Below, piece after piece: positions 1 through 6,796 of a stretch of DNA of 15,661 nucleotides. The notes beneath the pieces are model-generated. The model saw only the letters and a program-made list of their open reading frames with translations, ran no database searches and was not told the origin of the DNA. The stretch lies in NCBI GenBank assembly GCA_001795165.1, contig MGNS01000161.1, forward strand, positions 18,058 to 33,718. The letters are read 5' to 3'. A program made the translations under genes and the position numbers. This stretch comes from Chloroflexi bacterium RBG_16_57_11. Its GTDB lineage: Bacteria > Chloroflexota > Anaerolineae > Anaerolineales > UBA4823. Each line of letters opens with the position of its first letter. Position 1 is the first letter of the stretch.

Positions 1-304
1 GCAGGTCCTCCCCGGCTGCGCATACGATATCGGCGTTCGCCAATGGGCCAGCCAGCCGGTGCGCCTCCTGGGCGCGGGGAAAATCGTACTCCAATCCGGT
101 GATCTTCCCGGCAAACGGCGCCAGGCGCTCGACGTACATCCCTACGCCGCAGCCATTTTCCAGAACATTCCCCTGTATGCGCTCCCCGGCTGCCTGCAGG
201 ATCATCTGTAGACGACGCTCCTGCCCTGCCCTCCATACATAAGACGGCTCGCCGCAGCGGGCAGCTTTATCCAGGTCGCGCTCGCCTGCCGAATCGGTGG
301 TCAC
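1..304 (-). CDS. SAM-dependent methyltransferase, N-terminal part (cut by left edge)
   Basis: The frame opens with GTG at 302-304 and stays open to base 1, giving about 101 residues. It overlaps the ubiX stop by four bases (GTGA), and a GGAAGG stretch lies just upstream inside ubiX, so translational coupling is likely. The segment VLENGCGVGMYVERLAP resembles motif I of class I (Rossmann-fold) SAM methyltransferases, and GLEYDFPRAQEAH, shortly after, fits the acidic end of strand 2 that binds the SAM ribose. The substrate cannot be told from this fragment. Being last in a run with menG and ubiX, it may belong to quinone or isoprenoid metabolism, but that is only context. The C-terminal half lies outside the window. 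Confidence 0.8.
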   Translation of the reverse strand, partial: MTTDSAGERDLDKAARCGEPSYVWRAGQERRLQMILQAAGERIQGNVLENGCGVGMYVERLAPFAGKITGLEYDFPRAQEAHRLAGPLANADIVCAAGEDL

Positions 305-876
305 GTTTCCTTCCAACGCAGGTATAGATCATTTTGAATGCCCAGCCTCGCCAGGACACGCCCGACGATCTGGTTGGTGATGTCGTCCACGGTCTGGGGA
401 TGGGGATAATATGCCGGGACAGGAGGGTAAATTACGGCCCCTGCCCGGGTGGCCAGGGCCATCAGTCGCAAGTGACCGTAGTGCAAAGGCGCTTCGCGCA
501 CCACCAGCACCAGCCTGCGCCCCTCTTTCAACGTCACATCGGCTGCCCGTGTCAGCAGGTCGGCCGAGTATGAATTGGCGATGGCCGACAGGGTCTTGAT
601 CGAGCAGGGGATCACCACCATCCCCAGGGTATCGAAAGAGCCGGAAGCGATGGCTGCCCCGATATCGCTGAAGCGGTACGACCGGTCTGCCAGGCCTTGC
701 ACGTCGTTGACGCTCCAGGAGGTCTCCTCAGCAATCGTCGTGCAGGCTGCCGGAGATAGCACCAGGTGTGTCTCGGTGTCTGTCTGGCGCAGCGTTTCCA
801 ATAAGCGGATACCCAGGACGACCCCCGATGCTCCGCTGATTCCCACAACCAGGCGGCGTGTTTTTTCCATCATCAT
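301..876 (-). CDS. ubiX: Flavin prenyltransferase UbiX
   Basis: UbiX joins dimethylallyl phosphate to FMN to make prenylated FMN, the cofactor of UbiD-type decarboxylases used in ubiquinone and menaquinone routes. The protein shows the FMN-binding GISGASG near its N-terminus. It also has the family core IPCSIKTLSAIANSYSADLL, followed by RAADVTLKEGRRLVLVVREAPL, which carries the conserved Arg/Lys/Glu set. Length (about 191 residues) is normal. Three ATG codons stand in tandem (876, 873, 870). The first overlaps the menG stop as ATGA and is chosen here. An upstream TTG or similar start at 903 would add nine residues without support. No ubiD is visible in the window; it may lie beyond the left edge. 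Confidence 0.93.
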   Translation of the reverse strand: MMMEKTRRLVVGISGASGVVLGIRLLETLRQTDTETHLVLSPAACTTIAEETSWSVNDVQGLADRSYRFSDIGAAIASGSFDTLGMVVIPCSIKTLSAIANSYSADLLTRAADVTLKEGRRLVLVVREAPLHYGHLRLMALATRAGAVIYPPVPAYYPHPQTVDDITNQIVGRVLARLGIQNDLYLRWKET

Positions 877-1604
877 TTCGCCTGGCGTGGCTTGCGCCCC
901 CAATAGATCGACACCGTATCGAGCATCAGGCGATGAAAGCCGACCTGCTCGAAACCGGCTTCCAGCAGGCGCGCCGCCATCCGCTCAGGCCCCAGAAAGC
1001 TCTGCGTGGTTTCGGGCAGGTAGCGATATGCCTCCGCCTGTCCGCTGATCCACTGGCCCAGTGCCGGGATCACCGTGTGCAGGTGAAAGCGGATCAAGGG
1101 CTCCAGAAGGTTATGCGGCGGGGGCGTAGTATCCAGGGCGACGATCCTGCCGCCTGGCTTGAGCACGCGATACTGCTCGGACAGGCCCAGGGCCAGGTCG
1201 CCGAGGTTGCGCAGTAAAAAACCCGATACCACCGCGTCAAACGTGTCGGCAAGCAGCGGCAAAGCTTGCGCATCGGCCGCGCTCCAGGCTAGCCGGGTAG
1301 GTAAGGAGCGCCTCGCTGGCGGCCGGAGCTGTCCTACATGCATCATCCCCAGGGTGAAGTCCACTGCCATGACGGCAACGGTGGGATATTGGCGCAGCGC
1401 TTCCCGCGCCAGATCGCCGGTACCGGCCCCCAGGTCAAGCAGGCGTCCATCGGAGGGCAGCTCGGCCCGCCGGATGACTTCTCGCCGCCAGCGCACGTCC
1501 TGGCCCGCTGTCATCGTCCGGTTCATCAGATCGTAGCGGGATGCGATGCGGGTGAACATGCCCTGCACATAGCGGGCGCGCTCAGCTCCTGTCAGGTTAG
1601 CCAA
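873..1604 (-). CDS. menG: Demethylmenaquinone methyltransferase (UbiE/MenG family)
   Basis: This enzyme C-methylates the demethylmenaquinone ring with SAM in the last step of menaquinone synthesis. The 243 residues carry the UbiE signature near residues 17-40 (FTRIASRYDLMNRTMTAG then WRR), SAM motif I LLDLGAGTGD (55-64), the second family signature region SGFLLRN, and RVLKPGG. The start is TTG at 1604 with AGGTGA four bases upstream; the first in-frame ATG is at residue 16, already inside the conserved region, so TTG is preferred. The gene lies 32 bases after the transporter and overlaps ubiX by four bases, pointing to one transcript. Ubiquinone methylation is a formal alternative, but menaquinone is likelier if the host is Chloroflexota. 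Confidence 0.92.
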   Translation of the reverse strand: MANLTGAERARYVQGMFTRIASRYDLMNRTMTAGQDVRWRREVIRRAELPSDGRLLDLGAGTGDLAREALRQYPTVAVMAVDFTLGMMHVGQLRPPARRSLPTRLAWSAADAQALPLLADTFDAVVSGFLLRNLGDLALGLSEQYRVLKPGGRIVALDTTPPPHNLLEPLIRFHLHTVIPALGQWISGQAEAYRYLPETTQSFLGPERMAARLLEAGFEQVGFHRLMLDTVSIYWGRKPRQAK

Positions 1605-1636
1605 AGTCTCACCTGTCCGCGTGGAAAGTAGCTCCG

Positions 1637-3655
1637 TTATGGTGTTTGAGCCGCGGCCTCATCACCCAACAACTCCGCATCCTCTGCCTGGGCGATGCGC
1701 TTGCCTTCATCCACGTTCACTAGCGTCAAAAGGTAACCACCCAGGATGAATAACACAATCAGGCTCAAGACCGCTGGACGGCTGCTGCCGAACAGGATGC
1801 CGGCGGTGGCAAACATCGCCGGCCCGATGATAGCGGAGAATTTTTCCATGACGCCGAACAGGCCGAAGAACTCGCCGCTCATAGCTGCCGGCGACATAGC
1901 CGCGTACAGGCTGCGGCTGAGAGCCTGGCTTCCGCCCTGCACTACTGCCACCATCCACGCCAGGAACCAGAACTCGATCACCGAGTCCAGGAAATAACCC
2001 CATACGGCAATCATGGCATAAACGGTTAAAGCCAATAATATGCTGCGTTTCGTGTTTAGCTTGGTCGCCAGATTTGAGAAAAGCAGGTTCCCCAGCAGGA
2101 GGGCCAGGACCAGGCATACCAGCACTGCCGCTACCACCATGCCAATCACCAGTCCAAGGTTGCTCTGGCGCTCCGGAGATAACACTTCGGCTGTCGCCAA
2201 TGCGATTTGGGTGCCCTGGCTATCCGGGTTGCGCTCCTCGCTATTGGCGACCCGCAGGACGTGCTCGCCCGGGCGATCTGCCCGCACGGTGACATTTACG
2301 TCATAGCGCGCTGTGCGGTTATAGGCATCGATAACCAGCGGCCCCTGGGTGTCCGGGTCAATGGCGGGTTGGTCATCGATGAATACCGCCCATTTTCCGT
2401 GATCGGGCCCCCGGCTGAAGGCCAGACGGACGCTCTGGCCATTGAAAGGCAGCTCGTAGGCCGCATTTTGATCCTCGCTGGCCTGCAAGATCAGGTCCTG
2501 ATCGGCACCAATCGTTTCGGCAGGGATCCGGACGGTCTGCCATTCACCGTTGTAACGCAGCGCACCCGCTGTAGCGCCATACAGCCCCTCGCCAACGGAT
2601 TGGGCAGTGCTGGCATATGGAGCCGGACGTGAGCCGCTCAGGTCTGCAGGCAGCAGACGTGAACCGGCAATGCCGACGATTGGCAGGGCGATGATATTGA
2701 ACACGATAAAAGCCAGAAAAATTGGGCGGCGTTTCTCCTCTGAGCTGGGCAGGCGACCAAAGATCAGGCTGTAGGGTATGGCAACAAACTGCACCAGCAG
2801 CAAGGCCAGGATCAGCTCTGTGGCGCCAAAGCCAAGCTCCGCGCCGTAAATCGCAGCCACGCCGATAATCGTACCAATGCCGTCGTTATAGATCAGGAAG
2901 GCGATCAAATATTTAAATAGCTCGCGGTAGCGCCGGATATGCGACAGCGTTTCGCCGATGCGTTTGAAGCTGGCCGTAACCACATTTTCCTTATCCTGGA
3001 GCGCCATAGTGGCTGCCGGAGGCTCCGGGACGCGCCGCAGCAGGGGAATAGTAAAGACTGCCCACCAGATCCCAACACTCAGGAATGACAGTCGCGCTCC
3101 CCAGGTGCCGGGCAGCATTTGGATCATGATAATATTGATCGCCAGCAAGATACCGCCCCCCAGGTAACCCATCGCATATCCACGGGCAGAGACCAAGTCA
3201 CGATCCTCTTCTTTAGCCACATGGGGCAACAAGGCGTCGTAAAATGTGTTTGCCCCACTGAAACCAATGCGTCCAATGATCCCTAGGATGGATGCCAGGA
3301 TCCAATCGCCGGTGCCTACCAGCACCAACAAGGAGGTACTCACAATTCCGATCCCGGCGAACAGTGAAAGAAAACGCTTCTTGCCGCGCATCAGGTCGGA
3401 GATGGTGCCCAGGACCGGTGAGATGACGGCAATCAGAAACAGGGAAAGGCTCAGCCCCGTGCTCCAGTAGGCTGTGGCGACCGTTGCGCTGGGTAGGGTC
3501 GCACCAGCCACCTGGCTAAAATAGATCGGCAGAACCGCTGCCAGGATTGTGGTGGCGAAGGCAGAATTGGCCCAGTCGTACATCGTCCAGGCCCAAATGC
3601 GGCGTTTATATTCCTGCGGGCTGGGTTTTTCTAGGGAGTATACAGCAGCAGTCAT
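1637..3655 (-). CDS. UMF1-family MFS transporter with a large extracytoplasmic insert
   Basis: This integral membrane permease has the UMF1/Atg22-like hallmark YDWANSAFATTI in helix 1 (residues 26-37), SDLMRGKKR after helix 2, and late motifs GGSQALSRSL (574-583) and EFFGLFG (595-601). Substrate is unknown. Typical UMF1 proteins have roughly 420-460 residues; this has 672. The surplus sits after helix 8. An added hydrophobic segment (about 311-330) leads into a soluble, beta-rich region (about 331-497). A further hydrophobic segment (about 499-523) returns to the normal sequence at ATKLNTKR. I count about 14 membrane segments in all. The ATG start has AGGAG eight bases upstream. It heads the minus-strand run with menG and ubiX, but nothing shows a functional link to quinones. 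Confidence 0.9.
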   Translation of the reverse strand: MTAAVYSLEKPSPQEYKRRIWAWTMYDWANSAFATTILAAVLPIYFSQVAGATLPSATVATAYWSTGLSLSLFLIAVISPVLGTISDLMRGKKRFLSLFAGIGIVSTSLLVLVGTGDWILASILGIIGRIGFSGANTFYDALLPHVAKEEDRDLVSARGYAMGYLGGGILLAINIIMIQMLPGTWGARLSFLSVGIWWAVFTIPLLRRVPEPPAATMALQDKENVVTASFKRIGETLSHIRRYRELFKYLIAFLIYNDGIGTIIGVAAIYGAELGFGATELILALLLVQFVAIPYSLIFGRLPSSEEKRRPIFLAFIVFNIIALPIVGIAGSRLLPADLSGSRPAPYASTAQSVGEGLYGATAGALRYNGEWQTVRIPAETIGADQDLILQASEDQNAAYELPFNGQSVRLAFSRGPDHGKWAVFIDDQPAIDPDTQGPLVIDAYNRTARYDVNVTVRADRPGEHVLRVANSEERNPDSQGTQIALATAEVLSPERQSNLGLVIGMVVAAVLVCLVLALLLGNLLFSNLATKLNTKRSILLALTVYAMIAVWGYFLDSVIEFWFLAWMVAVVQGGSQALSRSLYAAMSPAAMSGEFFGLFGVMEKFSAIIGPAMFATAGILFGSSRPAVLSLIVLFILGGYLLTLVNVDEGKRIAQAEDAELLGDEAAAQTP
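2165..2665 (-). other. Inserted beta-sandwich-like extracytoplasmic domain of the transporter
   Basis: Residues about 331-497 of the transporter are polar and beta-rich between two hydrophobic segments. The stretch LPFNGQSVRLAFSRGPDHGK, then AVFIDD, then VIDAYNRTARYDV, then GEHVLRVAN, follows the rhythm of a jelly-roll domain often seen in bacterial surface proteins: F.G..V, G.D.G...V.IDG, .VD.Y....Y, G.H.L.V. The assignment is from memory of that pattern. By topology the domain should face outside. It could bind a sugar, a surface polymer or the transported ligand. Confidence 0.55.
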
Positions 3656-3698
3656 GCGGTGTCTCCTGTTTGGTTTTCGATTGAGCCGGCGTTTTTAT

Positions 3699-3776
3699 CA
3701 CTACTGGGGCGATGTCCAAGCCACTACTGGGGCAATGACCAGGACATTGCCCAGGCATTGCTCCCATTATAGTAGT
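3699..3776 (-). repeat. Repeat cluster in the transporter 5' leader
   Basis: Two direct copies of a 20-base unit (3699-3718 and 3722-3741, 18 of 20 identical, 23-base period) share CACTACTGGGGC. An inverted shorter copy (CATTGCCCAG, 3745-3754) and a looser one with a one-base insertion (CATTGCTCCC, 3756-3765) follow. On the minus strand GGGCAATG and CATTGCCC (3745-3752 and 3730-3737) form an 8-bp stem with a 7-base loop. The cluster lies just downstream of the predicted -10 box, so it may be an operator set or a structured RNA leader. Confidence 0.6.
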
Positions 3777-3795
3777 TTTGGATGAATTTTGTGAA
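3766..3795 (-). promoter_or_regulatory. Predicted sigma70-type promoter of the transporter-menG-ubiX run
   Basis: The minus strand reads TATAAT (3766-3771), a perfect -10 box, with TTCACA (3790-3795) as a -35 box 18 bases upstream (five of six to TTGACA). Transcription would start near 3759 and give a leader of about 105 bases that contains the repeat cluster. Confidence 0.55.
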
Positions 3796-3854
3796 ACAGG
3801 TCAGGCGGCGAAATGGTTGAGTTATTTAATCATCACTGTTCATCGATAAAGTGG

Positions 3855-3930
3855 GTGATTAAACCAGGAATATGCTTTATAATATCGAAAGCACTTATTC
3901 TTTCATTTTGGAGCTCAGGTACCATATAAT
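3855..3930 (+). promoter_or_regulatory. Possible promoters for the PIN-TRAM operon
   Basis: Two exact TATAAT boxes occur on the plus strand at 3878-3883 and 3925-3930 in an AT-rich stretch. Their -35 partners are poor (GTGATT at 3855-3860, TTCATT at 3902-3907, each 17 bases away). An 8-base inverted repeat (TTTAATCA 3825-3832, TGATTAAA 3856-3863) overlaps the first -35 position and might be an operator. The divergent region 3656-4121 contains no convincing gene. Confidence 0.35.
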
Positions 3931-4031
3931 TTTTTGCTGAATTTATTCTCTACCCTTGAGCTTGCTTCGTTTCAAAATGTCATTGCACTCATCTTTGCTC
4001 ATTTCCTGAACCTATTCTAAAAGAGCAGATC

Positions 4032-4086
4032 GGTTCGGAGGCCCGAGCCTTAAGAGCGCAGTGGTTTGCAATCGGAGCAAACTACT
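4032..4086 (+). other. Two consecutive hairpins in the leader of the PIN-TRAM gene
   Basis: The first stem pairs GGTTCGG (4032-4038) with CCGAGCC (4043-4049), seven pairs including one G-U, with loop AGGC. The second pairs AGTGGTTTGC (4060-4069) with GCAAACTACT (4077-4086), ten pairs including one G-U, with a 7-base loop. Neither is followed by a clear T-run. They lie between the predicted promoters and the GGAGG ribosome-binding site at 4110-4114. Confidence 0.45.
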
Positions 4087-4121
4087 TGGCGCTGTTTTGT
4101 CATTATCTTGGAGGATTAATA

Positions 4122-5213
4122 TTGATTGGCGTGGAATTTATCTTTCGGTTGATAGGCATGATCGTTTGTGCGATCGCCGGGGTTTACATTGGCCGGAGCC
4201 TGGGGGCGCTGGTTGGCGCCTCGTCCGATCTCTATGCTGTGGTTCTAGGCCTGGTGGGGGTGCTGGTAGGGCTGGTGTTAACCCCGTTTGTAACCACTCG
4301 CCCGGTACGTTACATCGTTTCGGTTTTATCCAAAGTCTCGGTACAAAGCCTGACATCGGGTTTAATTGGTCTGGTGTCTGGCCTGATCATTGCCGCGTTG
4401 TTATCATTACCGCTATCGATGCTGCCTGAACCATTCAGCCAGATCTTGCCATTTGTCGGTGTTGTGATTTTCGGTTATTTGGGTGTGGCTGTCTTTGTCA
4501 TTCGCCAGGGGGATGTCAGTGAAATGCTGTTCACACGCCTGCAGGCGCCAGCGGCTGAGTCAGCCGCAGAGCCGGGTGGGGTCAGCGCGGGGGTTTCGAA
4601 TACCATGGTTGGGCGGAATGTCCTCCTGGATACCAGCGTGATCATTGACGGCCGGATCGCAGATATCGCTCGGACGGGTTTTCTGGCTGGCACGCTGCTG
4701 ATCCCGCGCTTTGTGCTCAATGAGCTGCAATACATCGCCGACTCGCCGGATGCCCTGCGCCGCCAGCGCGGTCGCCGCGGGATGGAAGTGCTCTCGCAAC
4801 TACAAAAAGACTCGGCGGTTCCTGTGCGCATCAGCGATATCGACGTTGAAGGCGTGCGAGAAGTCGACGATAAGCTGGTAGTTTTGGCTCGACAGCTGCG
4901 CTGCCCGATACTGACCAATGACTACAACCTGAACCGGGTGGCAGAATTGCAGGGCGTCGCAGTGTTGAATGTCAATGAGCTGGCGAACGCAGTCAAATCG
5001 GTGTTTTTACCTGGCGAATCGATTACGGTGAATATTATCCAGGAAGGACGCGAAGCCGGCCAGGGGATTGCCTATCTGGATGACGGAACCATGGTGGTGG
5101 TGGAGGATGGGCGTAACCGCATCAACACCAAGACGCCAGTAAATGTAACCAAGGTCTTGCAAACTGCGGCTGGCAGGATGATCTTCGCCCGCATCGACGA
5201 AACCAAGGAATAA
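4122..5213 (+). CDS. Membrane-anchored PIN and TRAM domain protein (YacL-like)
   Basis: The protein has four hydrophobic helices (about residues 5-25, 37-57, 77-98, 108-127), then a PIN nuclease-fold domain (166-288) and a TRAM domain (298-358), the architecture of Bacillus YacL. PIN acidic residues are present: LLDTSVIIDGR (Asp170), NEL (Glu201), VDDKL (Asp249/250) and TNDYN (Asp267). The family is a presumed membrane-bound RNase; its substrate is not settled. The chosen start is TTG at 4122, because GGAGG lies seven bases upstream. An in-frame TTG at 4086 lacks such a site and sits at the edge of a hairpin. It is the first gene of a plus-strand run and is followed after 33 bases by an rRNA methyltransferase, which suits an RNA-metabolism theme. 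Confidence 0.9.
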   Translation: MIGVEFIFRLIGMIVCAIAGVYIGRSLGALVGASSDLYAVVLGLVGVLVGLVLTPFVTTRPVRYIVSVLSKVSVQSLTSGLIGLVSGLIIAALLSLPLSMLPEPFSQILPFVGVVIFGYLGVAVFVIRQGDVSEMLFTRLQAPAAESAAEPGGVSAGVSNTMVGRNVLLDTSVIIDGRIADIARTGFLAGTLLIPRFVLNELQYIADSPDALRRQRGRRGMEVLSQLQKDSAVPVRISDIDVEGVREVDDKLVVLARQLRCPILTNDYNLNRVAELQGVAVLNVNELANAVKSVFLPGESITVNIIQEGREAGQGIAYLDDGTMVVVEDGRNRINTKTPVNVTKVLQTAAGRMIFARIDETKE

Positions 5214-5246
5214 ACCAAATTATTCATTTAAATCAATGCAGGCAAG

Positions 5247-5990
5247 ATGCGCGAATGGATTAGCGGGCGCAACCCGGTTTACGAGACGCTGCAAGCCGGG
5301 CGCAGACACTGTTTTTGCTTGATCGTAGCCCAGGGGACGCAGGAAAAAGGTCGTCTGGCGGAGATTCTCCAGGTTTCCCAGAAAAAACGCATTCCCATCG
5401 AGCAAGTCCCGCGGGCGCGCCTGGATGCCATCAGCGATGGGCATCAGGGTGTAGCGCTGGAAGCCAGCGCATACCCCTATTGTGCCTTGCAAGATATTCT
5501 GGGACTGGCCGATGGACGCTCTGAACCCCCTTTTCTGCTGATCCTGGATGCGTTGCAAGACCCACAAAACCTGGGCACGCTGCTGCGCACCGCCGAAGGG
5601 GTGGGCGTGCATGGTGTGCTGTTGCCGCTGCGCCAGACGGTCACCGTCACACCGGCAGTGGTCAGCGCTTCTTCCGGGGCTTGCGAGCACTTGCTGATCG
5701 CTCAGGCGAATCTGGCGCTGGCCATCCAGGCGCTTAAGGAAGCCGGGGTGTGGGTGGTTGGCCTGGAAGGCGGTGGGCAAGCCGAGCGCGTGGACAGGGT
5801 ACGGCTGGATGGCCCGCTGGCTTTGGTGGTTGGCAGCGAAGGCCAGGGGATGCGCCCGTTGACGCGCGACTCATGCGATGTGCTGGTGCAACTGCCCATG
5901 CGTGGGCGGGTCGAGTCGTTGAATGCTGCTGTGGCTGGCTCGATTGCATTGTACCTGGCCTGGCGTGCGCGAGGTTTTGATGAAGAATAA
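5247..5990 (+). CDS. rlmB: TrmH/SpoU-family 23S rRNA 2'-O-methyltransferase (RlmB-type)
   Basis: RlmB methylates the ribose of G2251 in the peptidyl-transferase region of 23S rRNA. The 247 residues start with an RNA-binding type N-domain (ISGRNPVYETL, 5-15). The knotted SPOUT domain follows, with motif 1 DPQNLGTLLRTAEGVG (105-120), motif 2 LVVGSEGQGM (193-202) and motif 3 LPMRGRVESLNAAVAGSIAL (216-235). These are diagnostic of the family; G2251 specificity is inferred from the overall RlmB-like layout, and another TrmH-type target is possible. The ATG has only a weak AGG upstream. The 3' end overlaps the next gene by 11 bases. Confidence 0.9.
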   Translation: MREWISGRNPVYETLQAGRRHCFCLIVAQGTQEKGRLAEILQVSQKKRIPIEQVPRARLDAISDGHQGVALEASAYPYCALQDILGLADGRSEPPFLLILDALQDPQNLGTLLRTAEGVGVHGVLLPLRQTVTVTPAVVSASSGACEHLLIAQANLALAIQALKEAGVWVVGLEGGGQAERVDRVRLDGPLALVVGSEGQGMRPLTRDSCDVLVQLPMRGRVESLNAAVAGSIALYLAWRARGFDEE

Positions 5991-6777
5991 ACCGACCTTG
6001 ACGAATCGATTGAAAGTCGCCATCCTGGCAGACATCCATGGCAATTCTCTGGCATTGGAGGCCGTGCTTAACGATATTCAAGCGGAAGGCGGTGTGGATG
6101 AATATTGGGTCCTGGGGGATCTGGCGGCATTGGGTCCTGATCCGCTCGGCGTTTTGCAGCGCCTGGCCGCGCTCCCGAAGGCGCGTTTTATCCGAGGCAA
6201 CACCGATCGCTACCTGGTAAACAGAGAGCAGCCCGGCCCCAGTTTGGATAAAATCCTGAATGATCCGGAAGCGCTGGCCTTGAAGATGCGCCTGTCAAAT
6301 AGCTTTGCCTGGACGGTTGGCGCGGTGGCCACGGCGGGCTGGTTAGCCTGGCTGCGCGCGCTGCCGCTGGAGATGCGCTTGATCCTGCCTGACGGTACCC
6401 GCGCCCTGGCTACCCACGCAGCCCTGGGGACAGACGATGGCGATGGGCTGCGAGCCCGGTCCTCCGATGACGCGCTGCGCATCCAGCTGGCGGGCGCTGA
6501 GGCCGACCTGATCCTGGTGGGGCACACGCACATCCCGTTCAATCGCCTGGTCGACGGCATACGCCTGGTCAACCCGGGCAGTGTGAGCAACCCTTTCCCA
6601 CCCGACTTGCGCGCCAGTTATGCCATCCTCTCCTGCGACTCGCAGGGGTATAACATCGAACATCACCGGGCTGATTATGACCGCTTGGCAATCATCGAGG
6701 CCATGAAGCGCGTCGCGCATCCATCCGAAGCCTATATTACCCGCTTCATGCGCGGCGAGAACCAGCCGCCGGATTAA
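5980..6777 (+). CDS. Calcineurin-like metallophosphoesterase
   Basis: This is a cytoplasmic dinuclear-metal phosphoesterase of 265 residues. Metal-ligand motifs appear in order: LADIHGN (Asp18, His20), GDLAALGPDP (Asp47), RGNTDR (Asn74), ATHAAL (His146) and VGHTHIPF (His182, His184), followed by VNPGSVSNP, typical of YfcE-like proteins. The substrate is unknown; relatives cleave phosphodiesters or phosphorylated small molecules. The ATG at 5980 has GAGG six bases upstream and overlaps rlmB by 11 bases. The frame is open further upstream to 5923, but only inside rlmB and without family similarity. It ends 19 bases from the convergent DUF3179 gene with no visible terminator between. Confidence 0.87.
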   Translation: MKNKPTLTNRLKVAILADIHGNSLALEAVLNDIQAEGGVDEYWVLGDLAALGPDPLGVLQRLAALPKARFIRGNTDRYLVNREQPGPSLDKILNDPEALALKMRLSNSFAWTVGAVATAGWLAWLRALPLEMRLILPDGTRALATHAALGTDDGDGLRARSSDDALRIQLAGAEADLILVGHTHIPFNRLVDGIRLVNPGSVSNPFPPDLRASYAILSCDSQGYNIEHHRADYDRLAIIEAMKRVAHPSEAYITRFMRGENQPPD

Positions 6778-6796
6778 ACGGTGAACTGATTCGGTT

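Noticed and set aside
575..1631. Long plus-strand frames across ubiX and menG
   Set aside because: They are shadows of well-recognised minus-strand genes, with no family similarity and no ribosome sites.
4030..4090. A tRNA gene
   Set aside because: Two hairpins give a partial resemblance, but there is no acceptor stem pairing, no D-loop or T-loop consensus and no anticodon arm of the right form.
4086..4121. Start of the PIN-TRAM gene at TTG 4086
   Set aside because: It lacks a ribosome site, overlaps the end of a hairpin, and the GGAGG at 4110-4114 is placed for TTG 4122.
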